Numbered from the stretch's first letter, positions 52,573 through 62,454 are shown. The stretch is 64,000 bases of DNA from CAZFMJ01 sp964520045 (GCA_964520045.1 CAZFMJ010000002.1:28424-92423); one strand, 5' to 3'. A program made the numbers and translations. Notes: generated by a model not told the origin, from the letters alone.

Positions 52573-53748
52573 GTGAAAATTTCGTTTATCATACCAAAGC
52601 TGGGCCATACCGGCGGCAGCATAGCCGTATGCAGGCATGCCGAGAATCTTTCTCAGATGGGGCATATTGTGCGCATCGTCACAAGGGATTGTAATCTCAG
52701 GTGGGAAAAAGGCTGGTATGACAAGTTCTCCTGCGGCCGGTTGTTTTCCGGAAACGGCGGAAATCTGCTCGAAGCGGCGGTAAAAAAAATCGGAACTGCG
52801 TATAAAAAAGTCAAAGAGACTTTTGCGGAAGGACGGAATGGTTTCCTTTCGGATGTCCGCGGGGATGTTCAAAGTTTTATAAAAAACTGGACCGATTCGG
52901 ATGTTACAATAGCCACTTACTGGACGACCGCATTCGCGGCGGCTTATTTATCGGACAAAACCCTGCCTTTGTATTATATGCAGCATTATGAAGAATTATT
53001 TTTTTCGCTGGAGCAGGAAATGGAGAGAATGACCTGCAGAATGTCCTACGGACTTCCGATCGCGCTTATTTCCAATTCTTCGTGGCTTCATAATCAGATA
53101 AGCAAAAGGTTTGGAAGAGATTCCTATCGTATAGAGCATGCCGTGAGCGAACCGGACTTATTTAGGACGACTGAAACGGCCGTAGAAAGCAAATTTCTCA
53201 AACCGGCAAAGATCAACATAGTGTCTTATTGCAATACCTCGCCTTTAAAAGGCTGGAAATACGGGCTGGAAGCCATGAAAATTGTGCAGTTAAAATATCC
53301 GGATATCGAGTGGGTTACCTACGGCTGGAAAATGCCTCTTGAAGATGTAAAAATAACCCAGCTTGGAAAGATTTCCAACTCCGAACTTGCCGGGATTTAT
53401 AAGCAGGCGCATATAGGATTTTCGTCCTCTCTTTATGAGAGTTTTCCGCTCCCTCCGCTGGAAATGATGGCCTGCGGATGCGCCGTGGCCGCGACTCCGC
53501 ATGGCGCCGAAGCCTATGCAAAGGATTATGAAAACTGTCTGATAGCCGAGCCGCGCAGTTCCGCCAAGCTGGCGGATAAAATTATTTATCTTATTGAACA
53601 TATGGATTTTTCAAAAAAAATGGCGATAAACGGCATTAGAACCTCTCAAAAATTCGACTGGAACCGTTCAAGCAAAAAACTTTTGGAAATAATTGATGAT
53701 GCTTCAAAAAACAGGCATTTTTGCGATATTCCGGATATGCTGCCCTGA
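52573..53748 (+). CDS. Family 4 glycosyltransferase
   Basis: 391 residues starting at GTG 52573. N-terminal GT-B domain with ISFIIPKLGHTGGS and the GH motif region; C-terminal domain with NIVSYCNTSPLKGWKYGLEA, GFSSSLYESFPLPPLEMMACG (holding the E-x7-E pair) and VAATPHGAEAYA. It transfers a sugar to the lipid-linked intermediate in the cytoplasm, donor unknown. A long insertion at about 58-110 (LLEAAVKKIGTAYKKVKETF) is helical and unlike typical members. Confidence 0.9.
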   Translation: MKISFIIPKLGHTGGSIAVCRHAENLSQMGHIVRIVTRDCNLRWEKGWYDKFSCGRLFSGNGGNLLEAAVKKIGTAYKKVKETFAEGRNGFLSDVRGDVQSFIKNWTDSDVTIATYWTTAFAAAYLSDKTLPLYYMQHYEELFFSLEQEMERMTCRMSYGLPIALISNSSWLHNQISKRFGRDSYRIEHAVSEPDLFRTTETAVESKFLKPAKINIVSYCNTSPLKGWKYGLEAMKIVQLKYPDIEWVTYGWKMPLEDVKITQLGKISNSELAGIYKQAHIGFSSSLYESFPLPPLEMMACGCAVAATPHGAEAYAKDYENCLIAEPRSSAKLADKIIYLIEHMDFSKKMAINGIRTSQKFDWNRSSKKLLEIIDDASKNRHFCDIPDMLP

Positions 53749-53752
53749 ATAG

Positions 53753-54634
53753 ATGAAAAATTCAACTGATAAAGAAGAATGGCATCTTAAGACGTCATAT
53801 GCCAGAGAGGACGTTGATGCGAGGATCAAATCCACCGTTTCACGCAGGGGTTGGCAGAATGTCATAAGATTGATAAAACAATCGTCAAAACCGTTTGAAA
53901 AGCTTAAGGTCGCGGAGGTGGGATGCGGCACCGGCACTTTTTCTCTGACCCTCGCCCTTCTGGGCGCCAAGGTTACGCTTATTGATTATAATGAATCGGT
54001 ATTGGAAGAGGCTTTCCGTATTTATAAATTATACGGCTGTCATGCGGATTGCGTGAAAGGCGATTGCTGTTCGGAACCGCCGGATAATTTAAAAAATGCC
54101 TTTGATATCGCGCTTTCAGGCGGGCTGGCTGAGCATTTTACCGGAGAAAACCGCCAAAAATGCATTTCATATCATAAAGCTCTTATTAACGAGGCAGGTT
54201 TCATAGTTATAGGGGTTCCGAACATTCTTAGTCCCGGCTACCGCATCGTGAGGCTTTTCCGCACGTTGACCGGAACATGGCGTATTTCTCTTGAAAAACC
54301 TTTTTCAAAAATAGAACTTGAGGATTATGCCCGGAAACTTAAATTCGAAAGATATTACGTGCTCGGGAATGTTTCTTTGCAGGGAGATATCGAGGATTAT
54401 TCATTGGGTTTGGTTTCGGCGGTAGTCGACATTCTTCCGGGTTCTTTGGCCGGCAGACTGCGGGAATTAAAACGAAACATGCTTAATCATGATTCCGATA
54501 TTCAAGCCGGCTGTCTGGATGCCGGCCTATACTGCAGGAATGCGGCTGATTCTGTGGAAACCGCAGGTGGAAAAGATTTTTTCGCCGATAATTTCAGCGC
54601 GGGAATTATACTGTTCGCCTTCGGCAAGAGTTAA
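53753..54634 (+). CDS. SAM-dependent methyltransferase (class I)
   Basis: 293 residues, beginning four bases after the preceding gene. Motif I VAEVGCGTGTFSLTL (about 51-65), acidic loop VTLIDYNE, post-motif FDIALSGGLAEHF, then VIGVPNILSP. In this context it probably methylates a sugar of the polysaccharide or caps the chain; substrate not shown. Confidence 0.85.
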   Translation: MKNSTDKEEWHLKTSYAREDVDARIKSTVSRRGWQNVIRLIKQSSKPFEKLKVAEVGCGTGTFSLTLALLGAKVTLIDYNESVLEEAFRIYKLYGCHADCVKGDCCSEPPDNLKNAFDIALSGGLAEHFTGENRQKCISYHKALINEAGFIVIGVPNILSPGYRIVRLFRTLTGTWRISLEKPFSKIELEDYARKLKFERYYVLGNVSLQGDIEDYSLGLVSAVVDILPGSLAGRLRELKRNMLNHDSDIQAGCLDAGLYCRNAADSVETAGGKDFFADNFSAGIILFAFGKS

Positions 54635-54637
54635 AAT

Positions 54638-55321
54638 ATGAATATAATATGGAATGCGGTATTTCGCTATAAACAATGGCATAATCGGCGAAGATTCGGG
54701 AATTGCGTTAAAATTAATATAGGCGCCGGTCCTGTCGTAAGTACAAGTGGATGGCTTAATTTGGATTACCTTAAAAGCGGGTGGACTGATTTGAGTTCTG
54801 CGCGCATTGATATAAACTGGGATATTAGAAACGGCATTCCCTTTGGGAATGGAACAGTCTGCGCAATATACATGTCTCATGTTTTGGAGCATTTAAACTG
54901 GAATGAAGGCATTAAACTGCTTAAGGAATGCAGCAGGATTCTTAAAAACAAAGCCGTGATTCGAATAATCGTTCCTGATGCGGATTATTTTTTTAGGAAA
55001 TTTATTGACAGAAACGAGGCCTTTTTTGCAAATCCAGCGCTTTGCTATAACAATTATATGGGCAATATGACCGATACTTTTCTTTGGAATTTTCTGGGGG
55101 CGTACGCTTATGAAAGCCGTAATTTGGGATGCCATAGCATGGCGTATAATGAAGAAAATTTGACATATCGTCTTAAAAGTCTTGGATTTAGCGGTATAGC
55201 CAGAAAAAAATTCGGGGAAACAGATTTTTCAGATTATGCGGATGAATTGAAATTTTTTCCTTGCCGCTGTCTTCCCAGAAAAATGGGCGATAATAGTTTG
55301 TTTATTGAAGCCGTTAAATGA
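54638..55321 (+). CDS. SAM-dependent methyltransferase (Methyltransf_11-like)
   Basis: 227 residues. Motif I VKINIGAGPV, then WLNLDYLKSGW, the segment WDIRNGIPFGNGTVCAIYMS and HVLEHLNWNEG, then RILKNKAVIRIIVPDADYFF. This subgroup is common in O-antigen and capsule loci; substrate unknown. It starts three bases after the first methyltransferase and overlaps the following GT4 gene by four bases (ATGA). Confidence 0.85.
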   Translation: MNIIWNAVFRYKQWHNRRRFGNCVKINIGAGPVVSTSGWLNLDYLKSGWTDLSSARIDINWDIRNGIPFGNGTVCAIYMSHVLEHLNWNEGIKLLKECSRILKNKAVIRIIVPDADYFFRKFIDRNEAFFANPALCYNNYMGNMTDTFLWNFLGAYAYESRNLGCHSMAYNEENLTYRLKSLGFSGIARKKFGETDFSDYADELKFFPCRCLPRKMGDNSLFIEAVK

Positions 55322-56430
55322 AGACCATAAAAATAGCGCATATTGTCGAGGATTTAAAAACAGGCGGTCTTGAAAAGGTTATATACCATCTTGCGCTTGG
55401 GCTGGATTCAAATAGATATGATGTGCGGGTATGGTGTTTATGCGGAGGAGGGGAGACGGCGGAGGAGCTAAAAAAACACGGCGCCAAAGTGGAAATACTC
55501 GGCATGGGAAGCAGATGCGCGCTTTCGTTTTTATGGCGTCTGCGCCAAAAAATAAAGAAAGAAAAAATAGATATTATCCATACTCACGGGATTACGGCGA
55601 ATTCAATAGGAAGAATAGCCGGGATACTGGCGGGAGTGCCGGCTGTATTCGCGCATCTGCATACCTATTATCCCGAAGGCGGTCTGAAACAGAAAATTAT
55701 CAGCCGTTTTGCCGATTTCCAGTCAAACCGCATTATATGCTGCTGCCGGTTTGTGGCTGATTTCGTCATCCGTCATACCGGTATAAATCAAGCTAAGATA
55801 CAGGTAATATATAACGGAGTTCCCGCGCAGAATTCATCGATTCCGCCGCTCAGCCGGTTGGAACTTAAAACAAGAGATGACGACTTTGTAATAGGATGCG
55901 CGGCTTCACTTACGGCGCATAAGGGCCATAGATATCTTATTGAGGCAGTAAAAGAAGTTAAAGCGAAATTTCCCGCAGTCAAAGTTCTGCTTATGGGAAC
56001 GGGCCCGCTCAGGGAGGAACTGGAAAAACACTGCCGATCCGCTGGAGTCTCCGACAATGTGATATTTCTGGGCAATAGGAAGGATATGTGCCGTATTCTG
56101 CCTGTCATTGACGTGTTTGCCCTTCCTTCCTGCGATAGAGAAGGCTTTCCCATGTCTATTCTTGAAGCAATGTCCTGCGGCAAGCCTGTAATCGCTTCAG
56201 CCATAGGCGGCATACCCGAGTCTGTTGAGCTCGGTGTCACCGGACTGCTTGTGCCTCCCGGTGATTCACATGCTATAGCCCAAGCTTTGATTTCATTGAT
56301 TGAAAACCGTGATTTGATGAAAAATATGGGAGCGGAGGGTCTTAAGCGGTTTGAAAAGCTTTTCAAGCTGGATACGATGATAGAAGAAATAAGCGCTTTA
56401 TACGAAACAATCCGCGTAACTACTCATTAA
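55318..56430 (+). CDS. Family 4 glycosyltransferase ending in the RAYT inverted repeat
   Basis: 370 residues, GT-B fold. IAHIVEDLKTGGLEKVIYHLA at the start resembles GT4 enzymes of exopolysaccharide loci; the catalytic E-x7-E region is REGFPMSILEAMSCGKPVIA. The C-terminal end SALYETIRVTTH runs into the left inverted repeat of a transposon, and the TAA stop (56428-56430) belongs to that repeat, so the last few residues may have changed on insertion. Confidence 0.9.
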   Translation: MKTIKIAHIVEDLKTGGLEKVIYHLALGLDSNRYDVRVWCLCGGGETAEELKKHGAKVEILGMGSRCALSFLWRLRQKIKKEKIDIIHTHGITANSIGRIAGILAGVPAVFAHLHTYYPEGGLKQKIISRFADFQSNRIICCCRFVADFVIRHTGINQAKIQVIYNGVPAQNSSIPPLSRLELKTRDDDFVIGCAASLTAHKGHRYLIEAVKEVKAKFPAVKVLLMGTGPLREELEKHCRSAGVSDNVIFLGNRKDMCRILPVIDVFALPSCDREGFPMSILEAMSCGKPVIASAIGGIPESVELGVTGLLVPPGDSHAIAQALISLIENRDLMKNMGAEGLKRFEKLFKLDTMIEEISALYETIRVTTH

Positions 56431-57173
56431 TTAGGGACAGACACCTATTTTCCTTAATATAATATCATCACATTATGCCAAGAATATCACGCATAGTCGC
56501 GCTAAATCTTCCGCATCACATTATCCAAAGAGGCAACTACCGTCAGAACGTATTTGCGCATGATTCAGACCGAAAAAAATATCTAAAATTTATAGCCTAT
56601 TACAGTAAGAAATACTATCTTGAAATTGTTTCCTATTGCCTTATGGATAATCATGTGCATTTTATAGTTATTCCTAAGGCCGAAGATTCGCTTGCGAAGA
56701 CATTCAGCATCAGTCATACACTATATTCGCGATACTATAACAATAAAAATGGCTTATCAGGACATTTATGGCAGGGTAGGTTTTATTCATGCATACTCGA
56801 TGAGAAACACTTAATCGCGGCAGCACGATACATAGAACGTAATCCAGTGCGCGCTAAAATAGTTAAAGCTCCCATAGAATACACATGGTCAAGCGCAAAA
56901 TCTCATGCAAATATGAGCGGTATAAATATCATTGATACGAGCGCGTTATTCAAATATATTGTTATATCTCCGAGAGATTGGCAGGAATTTATAAGCGGAT
57001 ACGATGATCATGGCGAAATATTAAGCATACGCAAAAGTACTATGACGGGCAGGCCTCTTGGCAGCGAACACTTTATTGATAATCTTAAAAAAATGTTTGG
57101 GCAAAAAGTTAGGGCTATGCCGGTGGGCAGGCCGAAAAAGAGCAATGGAAAATAGGTGTCTGTCCCTAATTAA
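56427..57173 (+). mobile_element. RAYT-type transposon with 27-bp perfect terminal inverted repeats
   Basis: Perfect inverted repeats at 56427-56453 and 57147-57173 (core TTAGGGACAGACACCTATTT and its complement) bound one transposase gene. The element sits between two GT4 genes of the polysaccharide locus, supplies the upstream gene's stop codon and ends 10 bases before the downstream ATG. No target duplication is evident. Confidence 0.9.
56475..57155 (+). CDS. REP-associated tyrosine transposase (Y1_Tnp / IS200-like)
   Basis: 226 residues. HUH motif H60-V-H62 in MDNHVHFIVIP; Tyr119 in ARYIERNPVRA is the likely catalytic tyrosine. Further family motifs are PHHIIQRGNYRQNVF at the N-terminus and GHLWQGRFYSCILDE. 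These single-strand transposases usually act on short palindromic sequences. The last codons (SNGK and stop) lie within the right inverted repeat. The reading frame is intact, so the element may be active or recent. Confidence 0.93.
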   Translation: MPRISRIVALNLPHHIIQRGNYRQNVFAHDSDRKKYLKFIAYYSKKYYLEIVSYCLMDNHVHFIVIPKAEDSLAKTFSISHTLYSRYYNNKNGLSGHLWQGRFYSCILDEKHLIAAARYIERNPVRAKIVKAPIEYTWSSAKSHANMSGINIIDTSALFKYIVISPRDWQEFISGYDDHGEILSIRKSTMTGRPLGSEHFIDNLKKMFGQKVRAMPVGRPKKSNGK

Positions 57174-57183
57174 AAATCAATTT

Positions 57184-58305
57184 ATGGTTATTTTGTATTT
57201 GTCGGGATTTTCCGATATAGCCGGAGGCGGGCAGATTAGTTTTATGCTTTTGCTCAAAAATCTTGACCGCTCAAAATTTAATCCCGTGGTCATATGTCCG
57301 GCTGAGGGAGAGGTTTCGCGGATGGTTTCGCAAATGGGCATAAGGGTTTTGTTTCTAGAGAGTCCGGACCTTAAAAGTTTCAGGGTATGGCGTGTTTTTC
57401 TGTATATTTCCGCTTTAAAAAGGCTTGTGAAAGAATGTCAGGCCGGCATACTGCACTGCGACACTTTAAATCTTGCGTTTCTTGCCGGGTGCGCTGTTTT
57501 TCCGGCAAAAATACCCCTGATTTTTCACGCGAGGGTTTCCGGCAGCGGAGGGCTGCTTGATAAAATAGTACCGGCGCTTTCTTCAAAGATAATATGCGTT
57601 TCGCAGGCAGTGGCGCGGAGATTTAAAAATATATCAGGCTATAATGACAAAGTCAGGATTATTTATAACGGCGTTGATGTCGGACAGTTTAGTGCGGATT
57701 TGAGCGGTCTTGAATTCAGGAAGGAATTATCTATCGCTGCAGATGAGCTTGTTGTGGGTTATTGCGGACAAATAATCAAGGAAAAGGGCTTGGAATGCCT
57801 GCTGAAAGCTTTTAAAATCGTGAAAAGGGATTTTCCGGATGCGAAACTGGTTATTGCGGGCAGAGGCGGATTCCTGCCGGAATTAAAAGAGCTTGCGCGC
57901 GAAACCGGCATTGAGCATTCGGTTATATTTGCCGGATTCAGGCGGGATATGCCTTCCGTTATGTCGGCGCTGGATATCTTCGTGCTTCCCACAAAATGGG
58001 GGGAGGGTTTTTCAAGAGTTATAATTGAAGCCATGGCTTGCGGCAAACCGGTTATTACCACGGATATCGGGGGGAATATCGAGGCGGTTGAAGACGGGAA
58101 GACGGGGCGGATTTTTCCCGCGGACGACCATGAAAATTTGGCCGGAATAATATCCGCTCTGTTGCGCGACAAAGACGGCATGAAAATAATGGCCAAAAAT
58201 GCCGGAGTCCGCGCGGCTGAGAAGTTCAGTATTACAAAAACTGCGGAACAGATAAACGCGCTTTATGAAGAAATTTCCTGCGGGGGAAATCAAAGGGGCG
58301 GATAA
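57184..58305 (+). CDS. Family 4 glycosyltransferase downstream of the RAYT insertion
   Basis: 373 residues from the ATG at 57184 (MVILYLSGFSDIAGGGQ), where similarity to GT4 enzymes begins. The open frame extends upstream to 57058, but that part only reads through transposase sequence. GT-B motifs: ARVSGSGGLLDK, VVGYCGQIIKEKGLECLLKA, and GEGFSRVIIEAMACGKPVIT with the E-x7-E pair. No ribosome binding site is seen, probably because the transposon ends 10 bases before; expression may be reduced. It likely was the direct operon neighbour of the GT4 gene at 55318. Confidence 0.88.
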   Translation: MVILYLSGFSDIAGGGQISFMLLLKNLDRSKFNPVVICPAEGEVSRMVSQMGIRVLFLESPDLKSFRVWRVFLYISALKRLVKECQAGILHCDTLNLAFLAGCAVFPAKIPLIFHARVSGSGGLLDKIVPALSSKIICVSQAVARRFKNISGYNDKVRIIYNGVDVGQFSADLSGLEFRKELSIAADELVVGYCGQIIKEKGLECLLKAFKIVKRDFPDAKLVIAGRGGFLPELKELARETGIEHSVIFAGFRRDMPSVMSALDIFVLPTKWGEGFSRVIIEAMACGKPVITTDIGGNIEAVEDGKTGRIFPADDHENLAGIISALLRDKDGMKIMAKNAGVRAAEKFSITKTAEQINALYEEISCGGNQRGG

Positions 58306-58317
58306 AGAATCCGACGT

Positions 58318-59418
58318 ATGATGTATAGAGAAGAAATAAAAAAAAGAGCGAAAAATGTTTATTTAAGCCTGAGAAAGGCGGTTTTTTCCGTTCCCCGGCT
58401 GTGTGTTAAAAATATTCAGCCGGTTAAATCGGATATAAACAAGATACTTTTGATAAGAATCGACAGGATAGGCGACATGGTTCTTTCAATTCCATTTTTT
58501 ACCGGCCTTAAGAAAACCTTTCCCGAAACCGAAATAGTTTTGCTCGCCAGGCCTTTTGCGCGCTCTCTTATAAAATGCGGGCATGGAATCGATAAAATAA
58601 TTTATGCGCGCGGCAGTTTCAGGGAAACGGCGTTTATTCTTGAAAACGGGGCTTTTGACCTTGCCGTTGATATGCATTGTGATTATACTCTTGAAACCGC
58701 AAGGCTGTGTCTCGCAAGCCGCGCCAAATACCGCGCCGGTTTTGATATCGCAGGCAGGTGGATCTTTTTTAATATTCAGGCGCAGTGCGCGGGGCGGAAA
58801 CATTTTATAGACGAGACTTTCGATCTTCTCGCCGCCGTGGGGGGGCGGCCGCATTTAAATGAGCCTTTTCTTGCCGTTGACCGTGAATCCCAAAAATCGG
58901 CGGAAGAATTTTTGAAGGAAAAGAATATAGCGTCCGGCGACAGGCTTGTCGTTATTCATCCCGGCGGATATTATCCGTGCCAAAGATGGCCGGCTGAAAG
59001 ATTCGCCGATACCGCCGATGTCCTGGTCAATAGATACAGGGCAAAAGTTATCGTCATGGCCGCGGATAACGAGCGGGATATTGTCGAAGAAATTCTCAGC
59101 CGATGTCCTTTATGTGTTGAATATATAGGGCAGGATTTAGGCAAAGTTTCGGCTCTTCTGAGTAAGGCGGGACTTTTTATGGGAAATAATTCGGGTCCGC
59201 TTCACATGGCGTGCGCTTTAGGCATTCCCGCTATTTCTGTTATGGGCCCCACGGACTATATAAAGTGGAAGCCGGTAGGCTCGCGCAATATCGTGCTCAG
59301 AAAAACCGAAGGCTGTTATGCCTGCGCGAACGGTTTCGGCAGCGGGCATACATGCATGTCTGCCGTTGCGGTTTCGGATGTGCTTAATGCAATAGAAGAT
59401 TTTTTTAGGAAAAAATAA
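58318..59418 (+). CDS. Family 9 glycosyltransferase (heptosyltransferase-like)
   Basis: 366 residues, starting 12 bases after the previous gene (MM start; the second Met is possible). Family 9 pattern: KILLIRIDRIGDMVLSIPFF, FDLAVDMHCD, VVIHPGGYYPCQRWPAERFA, and GNNSGPLHMACALGIPAISV followed by GPTDYIKWKP. Classical members add heptose to LPS core; others act in O-antigen loci. It may link the polymer to lipid A core or build it; specificity unknown. Confidence 0.9.
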   Translation: MMYREEIKKRAKNVYLSLRKAVFSVPRLCVKNIQPVKSDINKILLIRIDRIGDMVLSIPFFTGLKKTFPETEIVLLARPFARSLIKCGHGIDKIIYARGSFRETAFILENGAFDLAVDMHCDYTLETARLCLASRAKYRAGFDIAGRWIFFNIQAQCAGRKHFIDETFDLLAAVGGRPHLNEPFLAVDRESQKSAEEFLKEKNIASGDRLVVIHPGGYYPCQRWPAERFADTADVLVNRYRAKVIVMAADNERDIVEEILSRCPLCVEYIGQDLGKVSALLSKAGLFMGNNSGPLHMACALGIPAISVMGPTDYIKWKPVGSRNIVLRKTEGCYACANGFGSGHTCMSAVAVSDVLNAIEDFFRKK

Positions 59419-59419
59419 T

Positions 59420-61294
59420 ATGTGCGGGATATGCGGATTCGCCGGTTTTAAAGATAATGCGCTTTTAGGCCGTATGTGTGATTCCATAATGCACAGGGGC
59501 CCCGATTCGGGCGGTTTTTTCGAGGACGAAAACATAAGTCTGGGGATAAGAAGACTGCGCATAATAGACCTTGCTTCGGGCGATCAGCCTATTCATAATG
59601 AAGACAGCACAATATGGCTGGTTTTTAACGGGGAAATCTATAATTTCCGCAAGCTCAGGGAAAGTCTTGAGCAAAAGGGGCATAAATTTTATACAAACAC
59701 GGACACCGAGGTTATAGTCCATTCATATGAGGAATACGGGCGGGACTGCCTTCAATATCTTGAGGGAATGTTTGCTTTCGCATTGTGGGACGGCGGAAAG
59801 AAGGAGCTTTTTCTCGCGCGTGATCCCTTGGGCATAAAGCCGCTGTATTATTGCCTGCAGAACGGCAGGCTGTTTTTTGCCTCCGAGATGAAAGCCCTTC
59901 TTTCAAGCGCGGAAGTAAAGAAAGAAATTGATTTCAGGGCATTGGATTATTTTCTTAATTTCCTTTATGTTCCCGCGCCTTACAGCATATTCAAAGATAT
60001 CCGTAAGCTCTCCGCGGGCCATATTCTTGTTTATAAAGCCGGCGGTCATAAGATAAAGCAGTATTGGGACGTTTCGATAAACAGATCCGCGTTCAGAACG
60101 CAGGACAGCTGCAAGGAAGAATTATATTCCATACTGAAAAATACCGTAAAAGCGCATTTGGCAAGCGATGTGCCGGTAGGTCTTTTCCTCAGCGGCGGCA
60201 TGGATTCAAGCGCTATCGCCGCTTTTATGGCGCAGGCCGGCTCTGCTCCGGTTAAGACATTTTCAATAGGATATGATAAGAAAAGCGAGCAGTCGTATAA
60301 TGAGCTGGAATATGCGCGAAGCGTTGCGGAATTTTACGGCACGCAGCATTATGAATTTATTATAACGCCTGACCTGATTAAAACACTGCCTCAAATCGTG
60401 CGGTCTTTCGACGAGCCGTTTGCCGATTCAAGCTCTTTGCTTACCTTTTTCCTGTCGCGGGAGGCGCGCAGGCATATAACTGTCGCGCTTACCGGAATAG
60501 GCGGAGACGAATGTTTCGGGGGGTATCCCCGTCATATGGGCATGAAACTTTACGGCTGGTATAGCAGGCTCCCGAATGTTTTAAAAAATGCTTTAGCCGG
60601 TTTTTCCGGAAGCCTGCCTGAGTTTGGGAAAAGCCGTGATTTTTCCAATTGGGCCAAAAGATTTACGAAAGGAGCATTACATAATCCGTCGGAATGTTAC
60701 TTAAGCTGGGTTTCTTTCCTTTCTGCCGAAAGCAGGAAAGCCCTTTATTCCAAAAACCTGCTTAATCGGCTTGATGATGCGGGCTTTGTAAGCATGCATG
60801 AAGATTTTTGGAATAAGGCGGGGTTGGGATCGGATCTGGACAGGATGTTTTATCTTGATGTGAAAACCTATCTTGCCGATGATCTTTTGGCCATGGCGGA
60901 CAGGATGAGCATGGCCTCTTCGCTTGAATTGAGGGTGCCTTTCTGCGATACAAAACTTTTGCAGTTCGCGTTTTCAATCCCGCCTGAACTCAAGCTGAAA
61001 GGAATGACCCTTAAATATCTTTTTAAGGAAACTTTGCGCAAAACGGTTCCCCCCGACGTAATTACCAGAAGGAAACAGGGTTTTATGGTGCCTATGCCGG
61101 GCTGGCTTAATAATGAGCTGAAGCCGTTTGCCCTGGAAATGCTTTCCGAATCAAACATAAAAAAGCGGGGATACTTTAATTATCCGGCGGTAAAAGAGCT
61201 TCTTGACCAGCATTGCGGCGGAAAAAGAAATAACAGCGACCTTATATGGGCGCTTATAATTTTGGAGCAGTGGCATCAAACATATGAAACTTGA
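59420..61294 (+). CDS. asnB: Asparagine synthase (glutamine-hydrolysing) family protein
   Basis: 624 residues, full length. N-terminal glutaminase with nucleophile Cys2 (MCGICGFAGF), HRGPDSGGFF, and NGEIYNFRKLR; C-terminal synthetase domain with the PP-loop LSGGMDSSAIAAFM (about 256-269) and GIGGDECFGGYPRH. It starts one base after the GT9 stop and overlaps the next gene by 11 bases. In surface-polysaccharide loci such proteins often amidate a sugar carboxyl group instead of making asparagine, so the role here is uncertain. Confidence 0.9.
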   Translation: MCGICGFAGFKDNALLGRMCDSIMHRGPDSGGFFEDENISLGIRRLRIIDLASGDQPIHNEDSTIWLVFNGEIYNFRKLRESLEQKGHKFYTNTDTEVIVHSYEEYGRDCLQYLEGMFAFALWDGGKKELFLARDPLGIKPLYYCLQNGRLFFASEMKALLSSAEVKKEIDFRALDYFLNFLYVPAPYSIFKDIRKLSAGHILVYKAGGHKIKQYWDVSINRSAFRTQDSCKEELYSILKNTVKAHLASDVPVGLFLSGGMDSSAIAAFMAQAGSAPVKTFSIGYDKKSEQSYNELEYARSVAEFYGTQHYEFIITPDLIKTLPQIVRSFDEPFADSSSLLTFFLSREARRHITVALTGIGGDECFGGYPRHMGMKLYGWYSRLPNVLKNALAGFSGSLPEFGKSRDFSNWAKRFTKGALHNPSECYLSWVSFLSAESRKALYSKNLLNRLDDAGFVSMHEDFWNKAGLGSDLDRMFYLDVKTYLADDLLAMADRMSMASSLELRVPFCDTKLLQFAFSIPPELKLKGMTLKYLFKETLRKTVPPDVITRRKQGFMVPMPGWLNNELKPFALEMLSESNIKKRGYFNYPAVKELLDQHCGGKRNNSDLIWALIILEQWHQTYET

Positions 61295-62450
61295 AAAGAA
61301 TTCAAAAATACTGGTATTGATGATAGCCGGCATAGGAGATTTCATCGAATCGGTTCCGGCCCTGGCCGCGTTAAGAAAAGCTTATCCTTCCGCTTTTATA
61401 GGGCTTGCTGTGTCGCGCAGATGCGTTTCCTATGCCGAAAAATGTCCGTATGTAAATGAGGTCTACGGCGTGCCGTTTCCATACCGGGATTCATTCTGGT
61501 TTCTTCATGTATTCATGACTTTTAATTTTTTCTTTACAATATTGCGGCTCAGAAAAAAGGGATTTGACGCTGCGGTTAATCTGAATGAAATCAGCTCCAG
61601 AGGGGGAGCAAGGAGGATGCGGCGTTTTATGCGGATGATAGGGCCCAAAATAACCGCAGGCAGAAACACTTCGGGGTTGGGCGGCTTTTATTCGCTTAAG
61701 GCGGAGGAGGCGGGTAGCGACGGAAAATCTCATGCCGAATATTTTATGCGCGCCGTATCGCTTTTAATACATTTGACAGACTTACCAGCGCTGCTCAGTA
61801 TTAATCCTGAGCGGACAATACTCAAATCTGAAGACAGGGGAGTCGAAGGATTAATAGAACAGCCGCAGACTCCCGGCCGCCTTGAATTATGGACTGCTCC
61901 CGAAGAAGAGAAACAATCGGCTCAGCTGCTCTCCTGCGCCGGAGGACGGCCTGTTGTGTTTATACATCCTGGTTCCGACAGGGCGACCAGATGCTGGATG
62001 CCGGAATATTTCGCGGATGTGATATACAGGCTTCAGAAGAAGTATTCCGCCATGATTGTGGTGGGAATAGGAAAAAATGACAGACAGCTTCTGCCTGCGG
62101 TCGCAAGCCGTATATATGACAGACAATTGTTTAAGACAACGGAAGGGATGAGCCTGTTGTCGGTGGCCGCTGTGATTAAAATGTCGCGCCTTGTAATATG
62201 CAATAATTCAATGGCTATGCATATGTCCGCCGCCGCCGGAACGCCGGCTGTGGTTATATGCGCGTCGGGAGATATTTTAAGAGACAGGCCTTTTTCAAAT
62301 ACTGAAAAAATAAAAATGATTTGGAAGCCGCTTGAATGCAGTCCCTGCTATTATTGGAATTGCCCTAAGCGGGAATATATGAAGTGCATGAAGCAGATTA
62401 CCGTAGACGAAGTTTTTGCCGAAGCAGAGAAGATGCTGGCAGAATCATGA
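61284..62450 (+). CDS. Family 9 glycosyltransferase (heptosyltransferase-like), second copy
   Basis: 388 residues. KILVLMIAGIGDFIESVPALA near the start, VVFIHPGSDRATRCWMPEYFA in the middle, and VICNNSMAMHMSAAAGTPAVVI followed by the Cys-rich ECSPCYYWNCPKREYMKCM typical of GT9 C-termini. Overlaps the asparagine synthase gene by 11 bases. It differs enough from the 58318 copy to suggest a different acceptor. TGA stop (62448-62450) is followed at once by heptanucleotide repeats. Confidence 0.9.
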   Translation: MKLEKNSKILVLMIAGIGDFIESVPALAALRKAYPSAFIGLAVSRRCVSYAEKCPYVNEVYGVPFPYRDSFWFLHVFMTFNFFFTILRLRKKGFDAAVNLNEISSRGGARRMRRFMRMIGPKITAGRNTSGLGGFYSLKAEEAGSDGKSHAEYFMRAVSLLIHLTDLPALLSINPERTILKSEDRGVEGLIEQPQTPGRLELWTAPEEEKQSAQLLSCAGGRPVVFIHPGSDRATRCWMPEYFADVIYRLQKKYSAMIVVGIGKNDRQLLPAVASRIYDRQLFKTTEGMSLLSVAAVIKMSRLVICNNSMAMHMSAAAGTPAVVICASGDILRDRPFSNTEKIKMIWKPLECSPCYYWNCPKREYMKCMKQITVDEVFAEAEKMLAES

Positions 62451-62454
62451 AGAA

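Noticed and set aside
57058..57183. Upstream extension of the GT4 gene into the transposase
   Set aside because: It overlaps transposase coding sequence in another frame and crosses the inverted repeat; similarity to GT4 begins at the ATG at 57184.
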